Shown in pieces: positions 61,901-64,000 of a stretch of 64,000 nucleotides of DNA (position 1 is its first letter; every line of letters begins with the position of its first letter). A program made the position numbers and the translations under genes. The notes under the pieces are model-generated. The model was not told the DNA's origin. It did no database searches and saw only the letters and a list, made by a program, of their open reading frames with translations. This DNA is from Apostichopus japonicus (Eukaryota; Echinodermata; Holothuroidea; Aspidochirotida; Stichopodidae), in NCBI RefSeq assembly GCF_037975245.1, contig NC_092577.1, forward strand, positions 15,199,513-15,263,512, in the 5' to 3' direction.

Positions 61901-63857
61901 GTCATGGGAAAAAGCAGCAGAGCTTGGCCAGTCTCAGCTTAAATTCAAACAAAGATTAGTTTAACCAAAAAGTTTGGGATTCAACGCATATAGTAATATA
62001 TACGTTGAAGTCTAAATAAGAATCTATACATACATTTATTACTAAGTTTCACGCAGCTTGTTTTATAATCTTCTGATAATCGATTGATCAAATTAGGATA
62101 AACGTTGCATGCATAATTCTTCTGCAACTTCACCATGTCATATACGGCTAATGTCACGCAGGCCATGTCAAGTATAGACTTCGTAAACCGGTTGTCACGA
62201 CAGACAGGGCCTTCAATGTGGGCAGACTTGAAACATATATACATGTGACATCATCTGCGTATTGAACGCATTTGACTGTTTCCCTTTAGGTATTTTAACA
62301 GTGCGCACCAAGCGACCCTCGATCAGTCTTAACCCTGATGGCACTGCCGTTTAGACCGTACCACAGGATGAAACTGTACCAAAGGTAGAATTGCAACCAC
62401 CACCCTATTCATAAGTCCATAAATCAGCTTCTTCAGTTATGTGGTTTCCTGATGGCAAACGTAGTCGACACAATACACTTACAATAGTGATTGCGATTAC
62501 ATTTTTGTGACTTTCTGATACTGTTCAAATCGAGGGTGACTATTGACAAATGATAAATGTTAGCTTACTTATACAGGCTAAGACTAATCCAAACCACTTG
62601 TGTGCCATTAATTGCATACAAAACCATGGTAAACTAGGCCTAGGCCTATCTAGTCTACAAGTACATAGCCTTATGAAGAGGAACTAAGTAGTATGACTAA
62701 CCGAAGCGTATGTGTTCACTTGTTTCATATTGTCAAATCCTATGTACGTGTGTACACACTTATAACTAGGTCAGAATTTGTTTATATGTAACTTCACTAG
62801 CGACATAAGCCACTTAAATAAGCCTTATGTATATAAAGAATGTATCTACACACTATACCTTTCCTAGACCTAGCCTACTTCGGCTCAGCTACAGCTCAAG
62901 CAAAATATCGAATAGGCTTAAGTATCATATTTAATCGAAATTGAGACGCAACTATACCTTCCAACGTGTTATTTGTTCTTCCATTCCACAGCTTTACACT
63001 TAATTGTTGAATTCAAAGTCAGCAATGATGATCGGATTGTTACTTCATCGATTATGTTCCCCGAATCGTACCGTAACCGTTTCTTATCTTGTAAGCAAAT
63101 ACTCAACTCCCTAATTTGAGCAATTCGCGAATACTGCTATTGCATCAGTGAACATAGTACTAATCCATTGCAGCAAACATTTGCTCACGAAAGTAGGACG
63201 TATTGTAAATAATTGGTCAAATTTGTACCCCAAATAACTGTATTGCTTTGCTCAACTGGTTTGAATGTTGGTTGATATATGACTGATTGTAGGTAAAAAA
63301 CTGGGCAATTTTGTCCCAGCCCGTATTTTGAACAGCTTAGTATACATACTGTACATTTACATATTTGCAATGTATTTTCAATGTTGCCCTCACATAGAAA
63401 AATGTCTTAATATACTATAATTACACAACATATATGTATATTTCCCAAACACCACATCTCATGGTAAAATGGCTACACATATAAAAAATAATTATCGTTG
63501 CAAATTAATAAAAAGAGAGCATGAAATGTAAATAGAGCTAACCTGGAGAGTGAGCCCCAAACATACCAACTTTCACTTTCTTTGATCATTTTTGTTCAGA
63601 CTATACAAGTAAAAATGTTGCAAACTGAATTTCTTCCTTATCGTAAACGCTTTATTTTTGACCATATTAAGTGTAACATAAGTCTTCTTGTTTTGATATT
63701 AGGAATACATATTGCACTTACTTAAAAAATTAGAAGAATTATTACAAATTGATTACAAACAACTTACCTCCACCTTCATATTCACCTTCAAACAGACAGA
63801 CATATGTATCTTCACTTTCCACACAATCCACATAACAAGGATCGAGCGAGCATGGAG
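2215..63857 (-). CDS. Adhesion-type GPCR with EGF, HYR and about 24 Calx-beta domains (partial at both ends)
   Basis: Seen: about 66 minus-strand exons with GT/AG borders join in frame with no stop, giving roughly 3,705 codons. Domain order is EGF-like, HYR-like, EGF, EGF, 2 Calx-beta, calcium-binding EGF, HYR, 18 Calx-beta in nine tandem units, 4 Calx-beta, EGF, linker, GAIN, GPS, 7TM. Known: adhesion GPCRs self-cleave at the GPS and keep the ectodomain non-covalently attached; Calx-beta domains bind Ca2+ and serve as adhesive rods. Inferred role: a very long calcium-dependent adhesion or matrix receptor at the cell surface. ADGRV1 also stacks Calx-beta repeats, but to my knowledge has no EGF or HYR modules, so orthology is not claimed. 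The start codon and signal peptide lie beyond 64,000; TM4-TM7 and the tail lie left of position 1. Confidence 0.85.
2970..3094 (-). CDS. Exon: first transmembrane helix of the 7TM domain
   Basis: A 125-nt exon, phase 0 start, phase 2 end (acceptor tgcctcag, donor gtaagt). It reads DVLDNDSLTETQIKILDAMT, then VFGCGASIVGLLLTIIAFS and TDK. The pattern L-D-x-x-x-x-x-G-C-x-x-S..L-x-x-T-I matches class B2 TM1, with Gly-Cys in the usual place. Confidence 0.85.
3740..3910 (-). CDS. Exon: GPS (GPCR proteolysis site)
   Basis: A 171-nt exon, 57 codons, phase 0 at both ends. It contains VCSFWNF, NWSNDGCRLV and VNCECTHLTNFAVLM. All four GPS cysteines and both tryptophans are in place, and the H-L-T tripeptide is intact, so autoproteolysis between L and T is expected; the new C-terminal fragment would begin TNFAVLM, the tethered agonist (Stachel) of the family. 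Flanking exons join in phase. Confidence 0.9.
4668..5096 (-). CDS. Exon: GAIN domain, subdomain B
   Basis: A 429-nt exon, 143 codons, phase 0 at both ends (acceptor atattag, donor gtaagt). It reads VTEGPPDLLDDYAIATTMAN.., SSNVFLFPKRLSANFHSDDT, and FVPNTFVIATNIYRNGEEV, ending WYRPLE. The beta-strand rich pattern directly before the GPS is that of the GAIN B subdomain, which holds the cleavage site. This is the largest exon in the window. Confidence 0.82.
5741..6184 (-). mobile_element. Truncated LINE, 3' end
   Basis: Minus-strand ORF of 96 codons reads RVIGVHLPSLECLYHERV, PTHPLFEHYIYNRSGLRL and SFVPNSIHIFNSQ. This matches the tail region after the reverse transcriptase of the LINE seen in the array (HPLFLNLN..SGRMRLPS..SSFIPQCIKLFN), so the same superfamily. 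The element ends in a short attgaattgaatt repeat at 5741-5758, the usual 3' repeat tail. It fills much of the intron between the GAIN exons at 5096 and 6619; the rest shows nothing. Confidence 0.75.
6619..8357 (-). CDS. GAIN domain, N-terminal part (exons 8183-8357, 7348-7500, 6619-6804)
   Basis: Three exons of 175, 153 and 186 nt; the last two are phase 0 at both ends. They encode VPKWSRLYYNFHVLSTDEEL.., NLTIVPGNVGDVSMQLANAT.., and TTNLTDILSNVLRVADNGFA... The amphipathic helices with repeated N-x-S/T sites and the T-x-x-L..I-L-x-N-V-L-R pattern are as expected for GAIN subdomain A of adhesion GPCRs. The shift from phase-1 to phase-0 introns coincides with the entry into the GAIN/7TM module. 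A LINE fragment begins next to the 7348-7500 acceptor. Confidence 0.75.
7510..7795 (+). mobile_element. LINE fragment, 3' end (plus strand)
   Basis: Reads NRRWKFIGHILRQNPNN, then RRKRERSKTNMAQDSRQ, and after a frame break the ARNAAADRDEWR type ending near 7705-7770. This is the C-terminus common in many invertebrate non-LTR reverse transcriptases (R-R-W-x-F-I-G-H-I-L-R..R-R-x-R-x-x-T-x-x). It begins within about 25 bp of the splice acceptor of exon 7348-7500, on the intron side. Confidence 0.75.
8834..8885 (-). CDS. Tentative 52-nt linker exon
   Basis: The exon before ends in phase 1 and the exon after begins in phase 2, so an exon of length 3n+1 is required. This segment (LHHLGNMPCIFNLFC) has a strong donor (gtaagttctc), is open, and has exactly that phase change. 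The acceptor (ttgtggag) is weak, so the 5' border is uncertain and another exon could serve. Confidence 0.35.
9279..9419 (-). CDS. Exon: linker between EGF and GAIN, domain not recognised
   Basis: A 141-nt exon, 47 codons, phase 1 at both ends. It reads PRICHTGNLSLDNKTRAADP, then GEVGDVLTTFVPDPCREFR. It has two cysteines and one N-glycosylation site (N-L-S). In many adhesion GPCRs a hormone-receptor motif (HRM) lies here, but the expected tryptophan and cysteine spacing is not visible, so I do not call it HRM. Confidence 0.68.
10148..10935 (-). CDS. EGF domain split over two exons (10854-10935 and 10148-10188)
   Basis: An 82-nt exon (LCPTNFCSGNGRCVVNLNQQ.., ending TC) uses a phase-2 donor. 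A 41-nt exon (KCNRGRVGLNC) restores phase 1. Together they give a complete six-cysteine EGF with the C-S-G-N-G-x-C and G-x-x-G-x-x-C pattern. This is the first phase-2 intron met in the ectodomain. The 41-nt exon was found by asking what would complete the EGF and the phase; both splice sites are good (ttggcag; gtacgg). Confidence 0.8.
11755..12561 (-). CDS. Calx-beta domain, diverged and last (exons 12448-12561 and 11755-11991)
   Basis: The N-half is 114 nt (RVGFSASEFYAYEGSSVAS) and the C-half 237 nt (VTVSADNSDFGPVPANVTY, QDDEEEADETFLISMTI, ISVIIIDDDGS). The D-D-E-E-E-A-D-E-T-F segment is an unusually acidic version of the Calx-beta core. The exon ends SRG/D into the following EGF. A (TA)n tract lies immediately upstream in the intron. 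Confidence 0.85.
12601..12664. repeat. (TA)n microsatellite
   Basis: An uninterrupted TA run of about 32 copies in the intron between 12561 and 12904. It produces a spurious tyrosine/isoleucine ORF on the plus strand. Confidence 0.95.
12904..13835 (-). CDS. Calx-beta domain, diverged (exons 13731-13835 and 12904-13164)
   Basis: The N-half is 105 nt (TIAFTPDRPIIEEGEDIVYS) and the C-half 261 nt (FNQVVDSQTEFRSITLPAG.., STEDDEIRGGNTICQI, LVTITDND). The C-half is longer than usual, with two extra cysteines (LFCPINDPTLC) inserted before the last strand, which may form a private disulfide. The short stretch had no open frame long enough to show as an ORF and was found from splice sites. Confidence 0.8.
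14187..15060 (-). CDS. Calx-beta domain, diverged (exons 14935-15060 and 14187-14432)
   Basis: The N-half is 126 nt (PVLQISPKNVEEESISGIL..) and the C-half 246 nt (VDFCDVKFPEDVSTNSL.., LLDDSIVDPEICVFSLRI, VEVEIADSDTG). The L-D-D..D-P-E strand and acidic end identify Calx-beta. The usual E-x-x-E-x-F is relaxed to D-P-E-I-C-V-F. Phase 1 at all borders. Confidence 0.83.
15913..16755 (-). CDS. Calx-beta domain, diverged (exons 16642-16755 and 15913-16146)
   Basis: The N-half is 114 nt (RPMVSLEVYPSPVTEGD) and the C-half 234 nt (YEGITATENTDYEILQGS.., INDDDLIEGCEEFVVSI, VTVVIEDNDIG). Lengths equal array exons B and C exactly, so this is a homologous but clearly diverged copy outside the homogenised array. 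Phase 1 throughout. Confidence 0.87.
16850..17682. repeat. 49-bp minisatellite, 17 copies, with CACGTG core
   Basis: The unit has the form gtaattgtgaagtaaggcac followed by gtgttaccaccgatattatg and aaatgtgta. 17 x 49 = 833 bp fits the borders exactly. Almost every copy has the palindrome CACGTG (E-box/USF-type core), a few have tACGTG or CACGTa. Copies 1-6 resemble 12-17, and the variant 'ccatcgatatcatg' recurs at copies 2, 7 and 13, so a higher-order repeat of about 5-6 copies exists. It lies in the intron after the last array unit. Confidence 0.92.
17802..19456 (-). CDS. Calx-beta array unit 9 (two domains, four exons; 3' edge of the array)
   Basis: Exons are B 19343-19456, C 18759-18992, D 18369-18479 and A 17802-18029. 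C has MISAGE and GVDG. D ends PDRNNLV instead of PDRNILV. A has DDTILVTIP. The intron after A no longer resembles the inter-unit intron; it carries the 49-bp minisatellite, and so marks the end of the tandem array. Confidence 0.9.
20317..22000 (-). CDS. Calx-beta array unit 8 (two domains, four exons)
   Basis: Exons are B 21887-22000, C 21303-21536, D 20913-21023 and A 20317-20544. C has MISAGE, GVDG and a private FIISVAG. D begins GIVCFPEVAISVSES. A has DDTIF and PMLVGTINVNIAIINDF. There is no inserted element; the repeat distance to unit 7 is 2,544 bp measured between A exons. Confidence 0.9.
22861..24545 (-). CDS. Calx-beta array unit 7 (two domains, four exons)
   Basis: Exons are B 24432-24545, C 23848-24081, D 23458-23568 and A 22861-23088. 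C combines MIRAGE with GVDG. D has ALSVSES in place of AISVSES. A has DETIF and PMLVGTTNVN. Exon lengths, phases and splice sites are identical to the other units, and there is no inserted element. Confidence 0.9.
25406..27088 (-). CDS. Calx-beta array unit 6 (two domains, four exons)
   Basis: Exons are B 26975-27088, C 26391-26624, D 26002-26112 and A 25406-25633. C is like unit 5 (MIRAGE, GVHG), while A switches to PMLVGTTNVN with a private IINDI. Exon D has a private Thr-to-Ile type change within the GVVVVPL run. The switch between C and D marks the edge of the recently copied block. Confidence 0.9.
27655..29337 (-). mobile_element. 5'-truncated LINE, copy A (reverse transcriptase with one frameshift)
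   Basis: Two overlapping frames make one reverse transcriptase: FDFSSAFNTIQPHVLADKM, NTGAPQGTVLAPFLFTLY and FADDTALVGL in the first (to about 28590), then SYKYLGVVIDDQLAWHEH, CWGGNVTAYDKSRIDSVIR in the second (28021 onward). The frame break lies at an 8-base T run (28584-28591). The catalytic F-A-D-D is intact. The 3' end is an (aagt)n run on the plus strand at 27657-27678. Endonuclease and N-terminus are missing. Best fit is a jockey-superfamily (CR1/L2/Rex1-like) LINE. It sits in the intron between units 5 and 6. Confidence 0.88.
29633..31316 (-). CDS. Calx-beta array unit 5 (two domains, four exons)
   Basis: Exons are B 31203-31316, C 30619-30852, D 30230-30340 and A 29633-29860. C carries MIRAGE and GVHG, the same as unit 6; A carries DETIF and PKLVGTINVN, the same as unit 4. 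One private base change (ggccct for ggcgct) is seen in exon B. The unit is flanked on both sides by copies of the same LINE. Confidence 0.9.
31883..33565 (-). mobile_element. 5'-truncated LINE, copy B (same insertion, duplicated with its unit)
   Basis: Identical in position, truncation point, 3' tail and frameshift to copy A, exactly 4,228 bp away. The two reverse transcriptase frames read the same except for one Arg/Cys difference close to the C-terminus (gaaacgg at 28021-28027 versus gaaacag at 32249-32255). It sits in the intron between units 4 and 5. It is therefore a segmental copy of the first insertion, not an independent one. Confidence 0.9.
33861..35546 (-). CDS. Calx-beta array unit 4 (two domains, four exons)
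   Basis: Exons are B 35433-35546, C 34848-35081, D 34458-34568 and A 33861-34088. C has the private change VVIFDDDVVEM. A has DETIF and PKLVGTINVN, the same as unit 5. Its D and A exons belong to the near-identical 4.2-kb block shared with unit 5. The intron after A holds a LINE copy. Confidence 0.9.
36366..38204 (-). mobile_element. ORF1-only (gag-like) retroposon with 14-bp target-site duplication
   Basis: 1839 bp, flanked by perfect TCAAGAATATCGTG copies (36352-36365 and 38205-38218); the empty site is seen once in every other unit. Minus strand: start MAARRDSKIVLLSFSGRL at about 38023-38021, a middle region (VRTLGRFGKVTGYEEPEFL), three CCHC zinc knuckles (37311-37595: CWRCGLEGHEARLC, CSRCLQVGHTLAEC, CNSCGKTGHLARLC) and an acidic tail (36738-37286). 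The frame is broken at least three times. No endonuclease or reverse transcriptase is present. GC content is visibly higher than the surroundings. Confidence 0.85.
36738..38067 (-). pseudogene. LINE ORF1 protein with three CCHC zinc knuckles, frameshifted
   Basis: Fragments in order: 37873-38067 (N-terminus), 37523-37876 (middle), 37311-37595 (zinc knuckles), 36738-37286 (C-terminal part, rich in Ser, Pro and acidic residues, ending PRKKRGNTARGLKRP). Adjacent fragments overlap in different frames, indicating small indels. Known: ORF1 proteins of jockey-type LINEs bind nucleic acid through such knuckles. It is not functional as read. Confidence 0.8.
38259..39938 (-). CDS. Calx-beta array unit 3 (two domains, four exons)
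   Basis: Exons are B 39825-39938, C 39241-39474, D 38852-38962 and A 38259-38486. Variant residues: C has GVDG; A has PMLVGTTNVNIAIIKDF and DVDKPLQ. The donor of A lies about 40 bp from the ORF1-only retroposon, which occupies the next intron. All four exons keep the 114/234/111/228 lengths and phase 1. Confidence 0.9.
40703..42386 (-). CDS. Calx-beta array unit 2 (two domains, four exons)
   Basis: Exons are B 42273-42386 (114 nt), C 41686-41919 (234), D 41297-41407 (111) and A 40703-40930 (228). B+C form one Calx-beta domain and D+A a second, 229 codons in all. Variant residues: C has GVHG and EAITAS instead of the common GVDG and EEITAS; A has PKLVGTINVN. The intron following A lacks about 97 bp that is present in later units. 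Confidence 0.9.
43151..45729 (-). CDS. Calx-beta array unit 1 (two domains; N-half split over two exons)
   Basis: Exons are 45634-45729 (96 nt), 44765-44803 (39 nt), 44135-44368 (234 nt, exon C), 43745-43855 (111 nt, exon D) and 43151-43378 (228 nt, exon A). In the other units the N-half is one 114-nt exon (B). Here it is divergent (DILPLVSLDVFSSPVVEDS) and ends in a separate 39-nt phase-1 exon (VQNAAAVEEIFV). C reads VVILDDDVIEMNENFIISI and ends VTIEDNDIG. D reads CFPEVAISVSESDGVVVVPL. A reads MAITADQGDDFGGDDTIFV and carries PKLVGTINVN. The 5'-most and least uniform unit, so probably the oldest edge of the array. Confidence 0.83.
46483..46734 (-). CDS. Exon: HYR domain
   Basis: A 252-nt exon, 84 codons, phase 1 at both ends (acceptor ..attcttag, donor gtacgt). 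It reads DVEPPLIYGCSDDILVEIPL, then VYFLQPNATDNSGVVNL, then NVKYVFEDTSANGAVCSF and NITVLDS. The C..A-T-D-N-S-G..Y-x-F-x-D..C-x-F-x-I-x-V pattern is a textbook hyalin repeat. It lies just upstream of the Calx-beta array. Confidence 0.9.
47252..47580 (+). mobile_element. tRNA-derived SINE, plus copy with intact A and B boxes
   Basis: A 72-nt tRNA-like part at 47460-47531 folds as a cloverleaf: acceptor GCGTCCA/TGGAGGC with one mismatch, T arm CCGGG-TTCGAAT-CCCGG, and an anticodon-like loop GTGCAAA (GCA). The A box TAGCCTAGTTGG and B box GGTTCGAATCC match the pol III consensus. Unlike a true tRNA it is repeated, has conserved flanks on both sides (taacataaagtctgt.. upstream, tttttcactgttctgg.. 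downstream) and ends in (TA)n. Confidence 0.85.
47660..47903 (-). mobile_element. tRNA-derived SINE, minus copy
   Basis: Same family reversed: tRNA-like part at 47710-47780 (anticodon loop diverged to ATTTAAA), 3' tail toward the (TA)n at 47640-47660, and upstream region to ctctagagatc at 47903. It faces the plus copy across about 80 bp of TA repeat, forming an inverted repeat with arms of about 240 bp. Confidence 0.82.
48062..48199 (-). CDS. Exon: calcium-binding EGF domain
   Basis: A 138-nt exon, 46 codons, phase 1 at both ends. It opens with D-L-N-E-C, the calcium-binding EGF signature. Six cysteines: NECDMMLDDC, SVC, FQCVC and a final NC. It sits between the second Calx-beta domain and a HYR domain, a Ca2+-rigidified linker arrangement common in large matrix proteins. 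Confidence 0.88.
48834..49552 (-). CDS. Calx-beta domain 2 (exons 49442-49552 and 48834-49064)
   Basis: The N-half is 111 nt (SLGVVVEDEGSVLIPIQI) and the C-half is 231 nt (ITANITDDFGVEELVLVTIP, then SDSIIEDVEMFQVCIV, ending DVFILDDG). Exon lengths and sequence resemble the D+A exon pair of the downstream array (ITADQGDDFGG.. is the array equivalent), so this domain is probably close to the ancestor of that half-unit. All borders are phase 1; the donor of the C-half is gtaagt. Confidence 0.87.
49204..49219. repeat. Poly-G run
   Basis: About 16 consecutive G on the plus strand within the intron between exons 49064 and 49442. Prone to length error in assembly. Confidence 0.9.
50505..52125 (-). 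CDS. Calx-beta domain 1 (exons 52021-52125 and 50505-50732)
   Basis: The N-terminal half is 105 nt (DVNFAIGHYEVSEDSATVTV) and the C-terminal half is 228 nt (..FLAKKNIDYLPPNRTEIAIG.., then ILQDNVIENIESFRVDIVNV, then VIVEIIDYDYG). The split across two phase-1 exons and the D-x-x-x-E-x-x-E-x-F core followed by an acidic D-Y-D end are typical of Calx-beta (Na/Ca-exchanger and integrin beta4 type). The acidic residues are the expected Ca2+ ligands. Confidence 0.85.
50733..52020. other. Intron inside Calx-beta domain 1; nothing recognised
   Basis: 1.3 kb of AT-rich sequence between the two halves of the domain. No repeat, ORF with known similarity or extra exon was seen; flanking phases already match. 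Confidence 0.6.
52410..52512 (+). mobile_element. tRNA-derived SINE, decayed fragment
   Basis: Recognisable gggtctccgcatataaagcg and the family tail ggaagtttcttcactg. The A box is lost and the B box mutated (gcttcgatta). It stops at the intron side of the EGF exon at 52528. Confidence 0.7.
52528..52632 (-). CDS. Exon: EGF-like domain
   Basis: A 105-nt exon, 35 codons, phase 1 at both ends, acceptor ..tattccatag, donor gtaaat. Six cysteines: EMCTSCNYDAEEC, then GYCSCKAGLFEC. This is a compact EGF-like module with no D-x-N-E-C calcium motif. A decayed SINE copy lies directly downstream in the intron. Confidence 0.82.
52900..52990. repeat. (TA)n tract, interrupted
   Basis: About 90 bp of TA repeats with single-base interruptions, immediately upstream of the SINE copy. 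Confidence 0.95.
52985..53240 (+). mobile_element. tRNA-derived SINE, plus copy beside an EGF exon
   Basis: The tRNA-like part is 53088-53159 (72 nt), A box TGGCCTAGTTGG, B box GATTCGAATCC. The upstream block taacataaagtctgttcaaa is present, but about 110 bp between it and the cgaccttcctta block is missing compared with the 47-kb copy. Its (TA)n tail ends next to the donor of the EGF exon 53245-53364. Confidence 0.82.
53245..53364 (-). CDS. Exon: EGF-like domain
   Basis: A 120-nt exon, 40 codons, phase 1 at both ends. Six cysteines follow EGF spacing: PCYRKDVCGANFRC, then TCECLANVSEDC. The donor (gtaaga) sits only about a dozen bases from the (TA)n tail of a tRNA-derived SINE. It joins NPC.. 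from the HYR-like exon upstream and runs in frame into the next EGF exon. Confidence 0.85.
53601..53766. mobile_element. Foldback MITE with about 46-bp terminal inverted repeats
   Basis: The left end ggggttaatgaacggtctag continues into cgtgcgttactcacatgatt. The right end is its reverse complement with about two changes, ending ccgttgattaacccc. The centre is GC-rich (ctcgggctccgcccttgtg). A third copy of the gtgagtaacgcacg motif lies at 53476-53500, from a neighbouring broken copy. No coding capacity. Superfamily not assigned. Confidence 0.8.
54316..56840 (+). mobile_element. hAT-type DNA transposon, decayed
   Basis: The left end cagtggcgtaaccagcagcg and the right end, read in reverse, ccgggacgtagccgg form imperfect terminal repeats of the CAGTGGCGTAG type common in hAT elements. 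It encloses transposase pieces on the plus strand. The C runs near both ends (54384, 56820) are part of the repeats. Target duplications are not clear. Confidence 0.7.
54630..55940 (+). pseudogene. hAT transposase (ZMYM1/TTF-type) fragments
   Basis: VDETKDASKNRTTLL at about 54690 (after a one-base frame break in the F-S-L-L-V-D-E-T motif that holds a catalytic Asp), GQGYDGAPVTSGKQNGV and HCHAHRLNLV at 54880-55010, and RRCNHCRN with surrounding text at 55670. Frames change repeatedly and stops interrupt, so it is inactive. Known family: hAT transposases with an N-terminal TTF zinc finger, very common in marine invertebrates. Confidence 0.78.
57915..58169 (-). CDS. Exon: HYR-like domain
   Basis: The exon is 255 nt, 85 codons, phase 1 at both ends, with donor gtaagtaaaat. 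It begins near KACQGLPDLVF and ends LLCSFDVTVLQ, which matches the first and last cysteine strands of a hyalin-repeat (HYR) domain (C-P...; C-x-F-x-V-x-V). YTATWYMDV resembles the usual A-x-V-x-W-x-x-P strand, but the central D-x-x-G signature is weak. An alternative acceptor 12 nt further in, starting at 58157, also keeps phase. HYR domains are immunoglobulin-like adhesion modules common in echinoderm hyalin and related matrix proteins. Confidence 0.65.
58170..63767. other. 5.6-kb intron with one hAT remnant; no exon found
   Basis: Contains the hAT element at 59.5-60.4 kb. The remaining sequence is AT-rich. I searched for cysteine-rich or HYR-like phase-1 exons on the minus strand and found none convincing, but short symmetric exons could be missed because they would not disturb phase. 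Confidence 0.5.
59498..60394 (-). mobile_element. Internally deleted hAT transposon with TIRs and transposase C-terminus
   Basis: Ends CAGGGGCGGACTTGG (59498) and, reversed, CAGTGGAGGACTGG (60394). Flanking 8-mers agtttaaa and ggtttaag match at six positions, consistent with an old 8-bp target duplication. Minus strand 60040-60354 encodes VTLPVSQVACERSFSALKR, the hAT C-terminal dimerisation signature. The rest of the transposase is gone. Confidence 0.82.
63768..63857 (-). CDS. Exon: EGF-like / cysteine-rich segment (first exon seen)
   Basis: This 90-nt exon is phase 1 at both ends, with acceptor ..ttcttaag and donor gtaagt. It reads PCSLDPCYVDCVESEDTYVC and continues into an acidic Gly/Glu-rich stretch. 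It has only four cysteines, so it is a short or partial EGF-like module. Its donor phase joins correctly to the HYR-like exon about 5.6 kb downstream. Being a single short exon it is less certain than the others; an exon in the long following intron could have been missed. Confidence 0.6.
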
Positions 63858-64000
63858 CTTAAGAAGAAAAAATATAATAACTTGATAGATCAAACTAAGA
63901 ATATTTATAGTTGTTGGGATATTTTGACATTTTGTATCTAACACGTAATGTACGAAAGCCGAAAATGAGGCAAAAAGATGTGATGTCAGTGATTCACAAC

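Noticed and set aside
61981-62244. 87-codon minus-strand ORF with several cysteines
   Set aside because: No EGF or other spacing, no fitting splice borders; probably chance.
2215-63857. Calling the gene ADGRV1
   Set aside because: Calx-beta content fits, but the EGF and HYR domains do not, and orthology cannot be judged without a phylogeny.

Overview
The window is eukaryotic, AT-rich and intron-rich, with (TA)n tracts and many mobile-element fragments. A single large gene on the minus strand runs through almost all of it, and both its ends lie outside the window. It encodes an adhesion-type (class B2) G-protein-coupled receptor with a very long ectodomain. The mix of EGF, HYR and Calx-beta modules with a GAIN/GPS-7TM end, together with the transposon content, suggests a marine invertebrate deuterostome such as an echinoderm. 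That guess at the organism is an inference from architecture, not a match.

I traced the gene exon by exon using reading frame, GT/AG borders and phase. By hand count, 66 exons (one of them tentative) give about 11,115 nt, or 3,705 codons, with no in-frame stop and every junction in phase. Reading 5'->3' (right to left) the order is: a cysteine-rich EGF-like exon (63.8 kb); a HYR-like exon (58 kb); two EGF modules (53.3 and 52.6 kb); two Calx-beta domains (52.1-48.8 kb); a calcium-binding EGF (48.1 kb); a HYR domain (46.6 kb); a tandem array of nine units encoding 18 Calx-beta domains (45.7-17.8 kb); four diverged Calx-beta domains (16.8-11.7 kb); one EGF (10.9-10.1 kb); an unassigned linker (9.4-8.8 kb); the GAIN domain (8.4-4.7 kb); a GPS with an intact HLT cleavage motif (3.9-3.7 kb); and TM1 to the start of TM4 (3.1-2.2 kb). 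The remaining transmembrane exons lie to the left of the window.

The most striking feature is the array. Each unit is four exons (114, 234, 111 and 228 nt), all phase 1 at both ends, and together they encode two Calx-beta domains. The repeat period is about 2.45-2.55 kb, and introns are conserved along with exons, so the expansion looks recent. Two neighbouring units carry the same 5'-truncated, frameshifted LINE at the same place, which shows duplication after insertion. A third inter-unit intron carries an ORF1-only retroposon flanked by a perfect 14-bp target-site duplication.

Other repeats are: the 3' part of a decayed Ty3/Gypsy element with its 3' LTR (1-1701); two LINE fragments (5.7-6.2 and 7.5-7.8 kb); a 49-bp minisatellite with a CACGTG in almost every copy (16.85-17.68 kb); a tRNA-derived SINE family with intact pol III boxes, including an inverted pair (47.3-47.9 kb); a foldback MITE (53.6 kb); and two dead hAT transposons (54.3-56.8 and 59.5-60.4 kb). 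I found no tRNA or rRNA gene, no CRISPR array and no second host gene.
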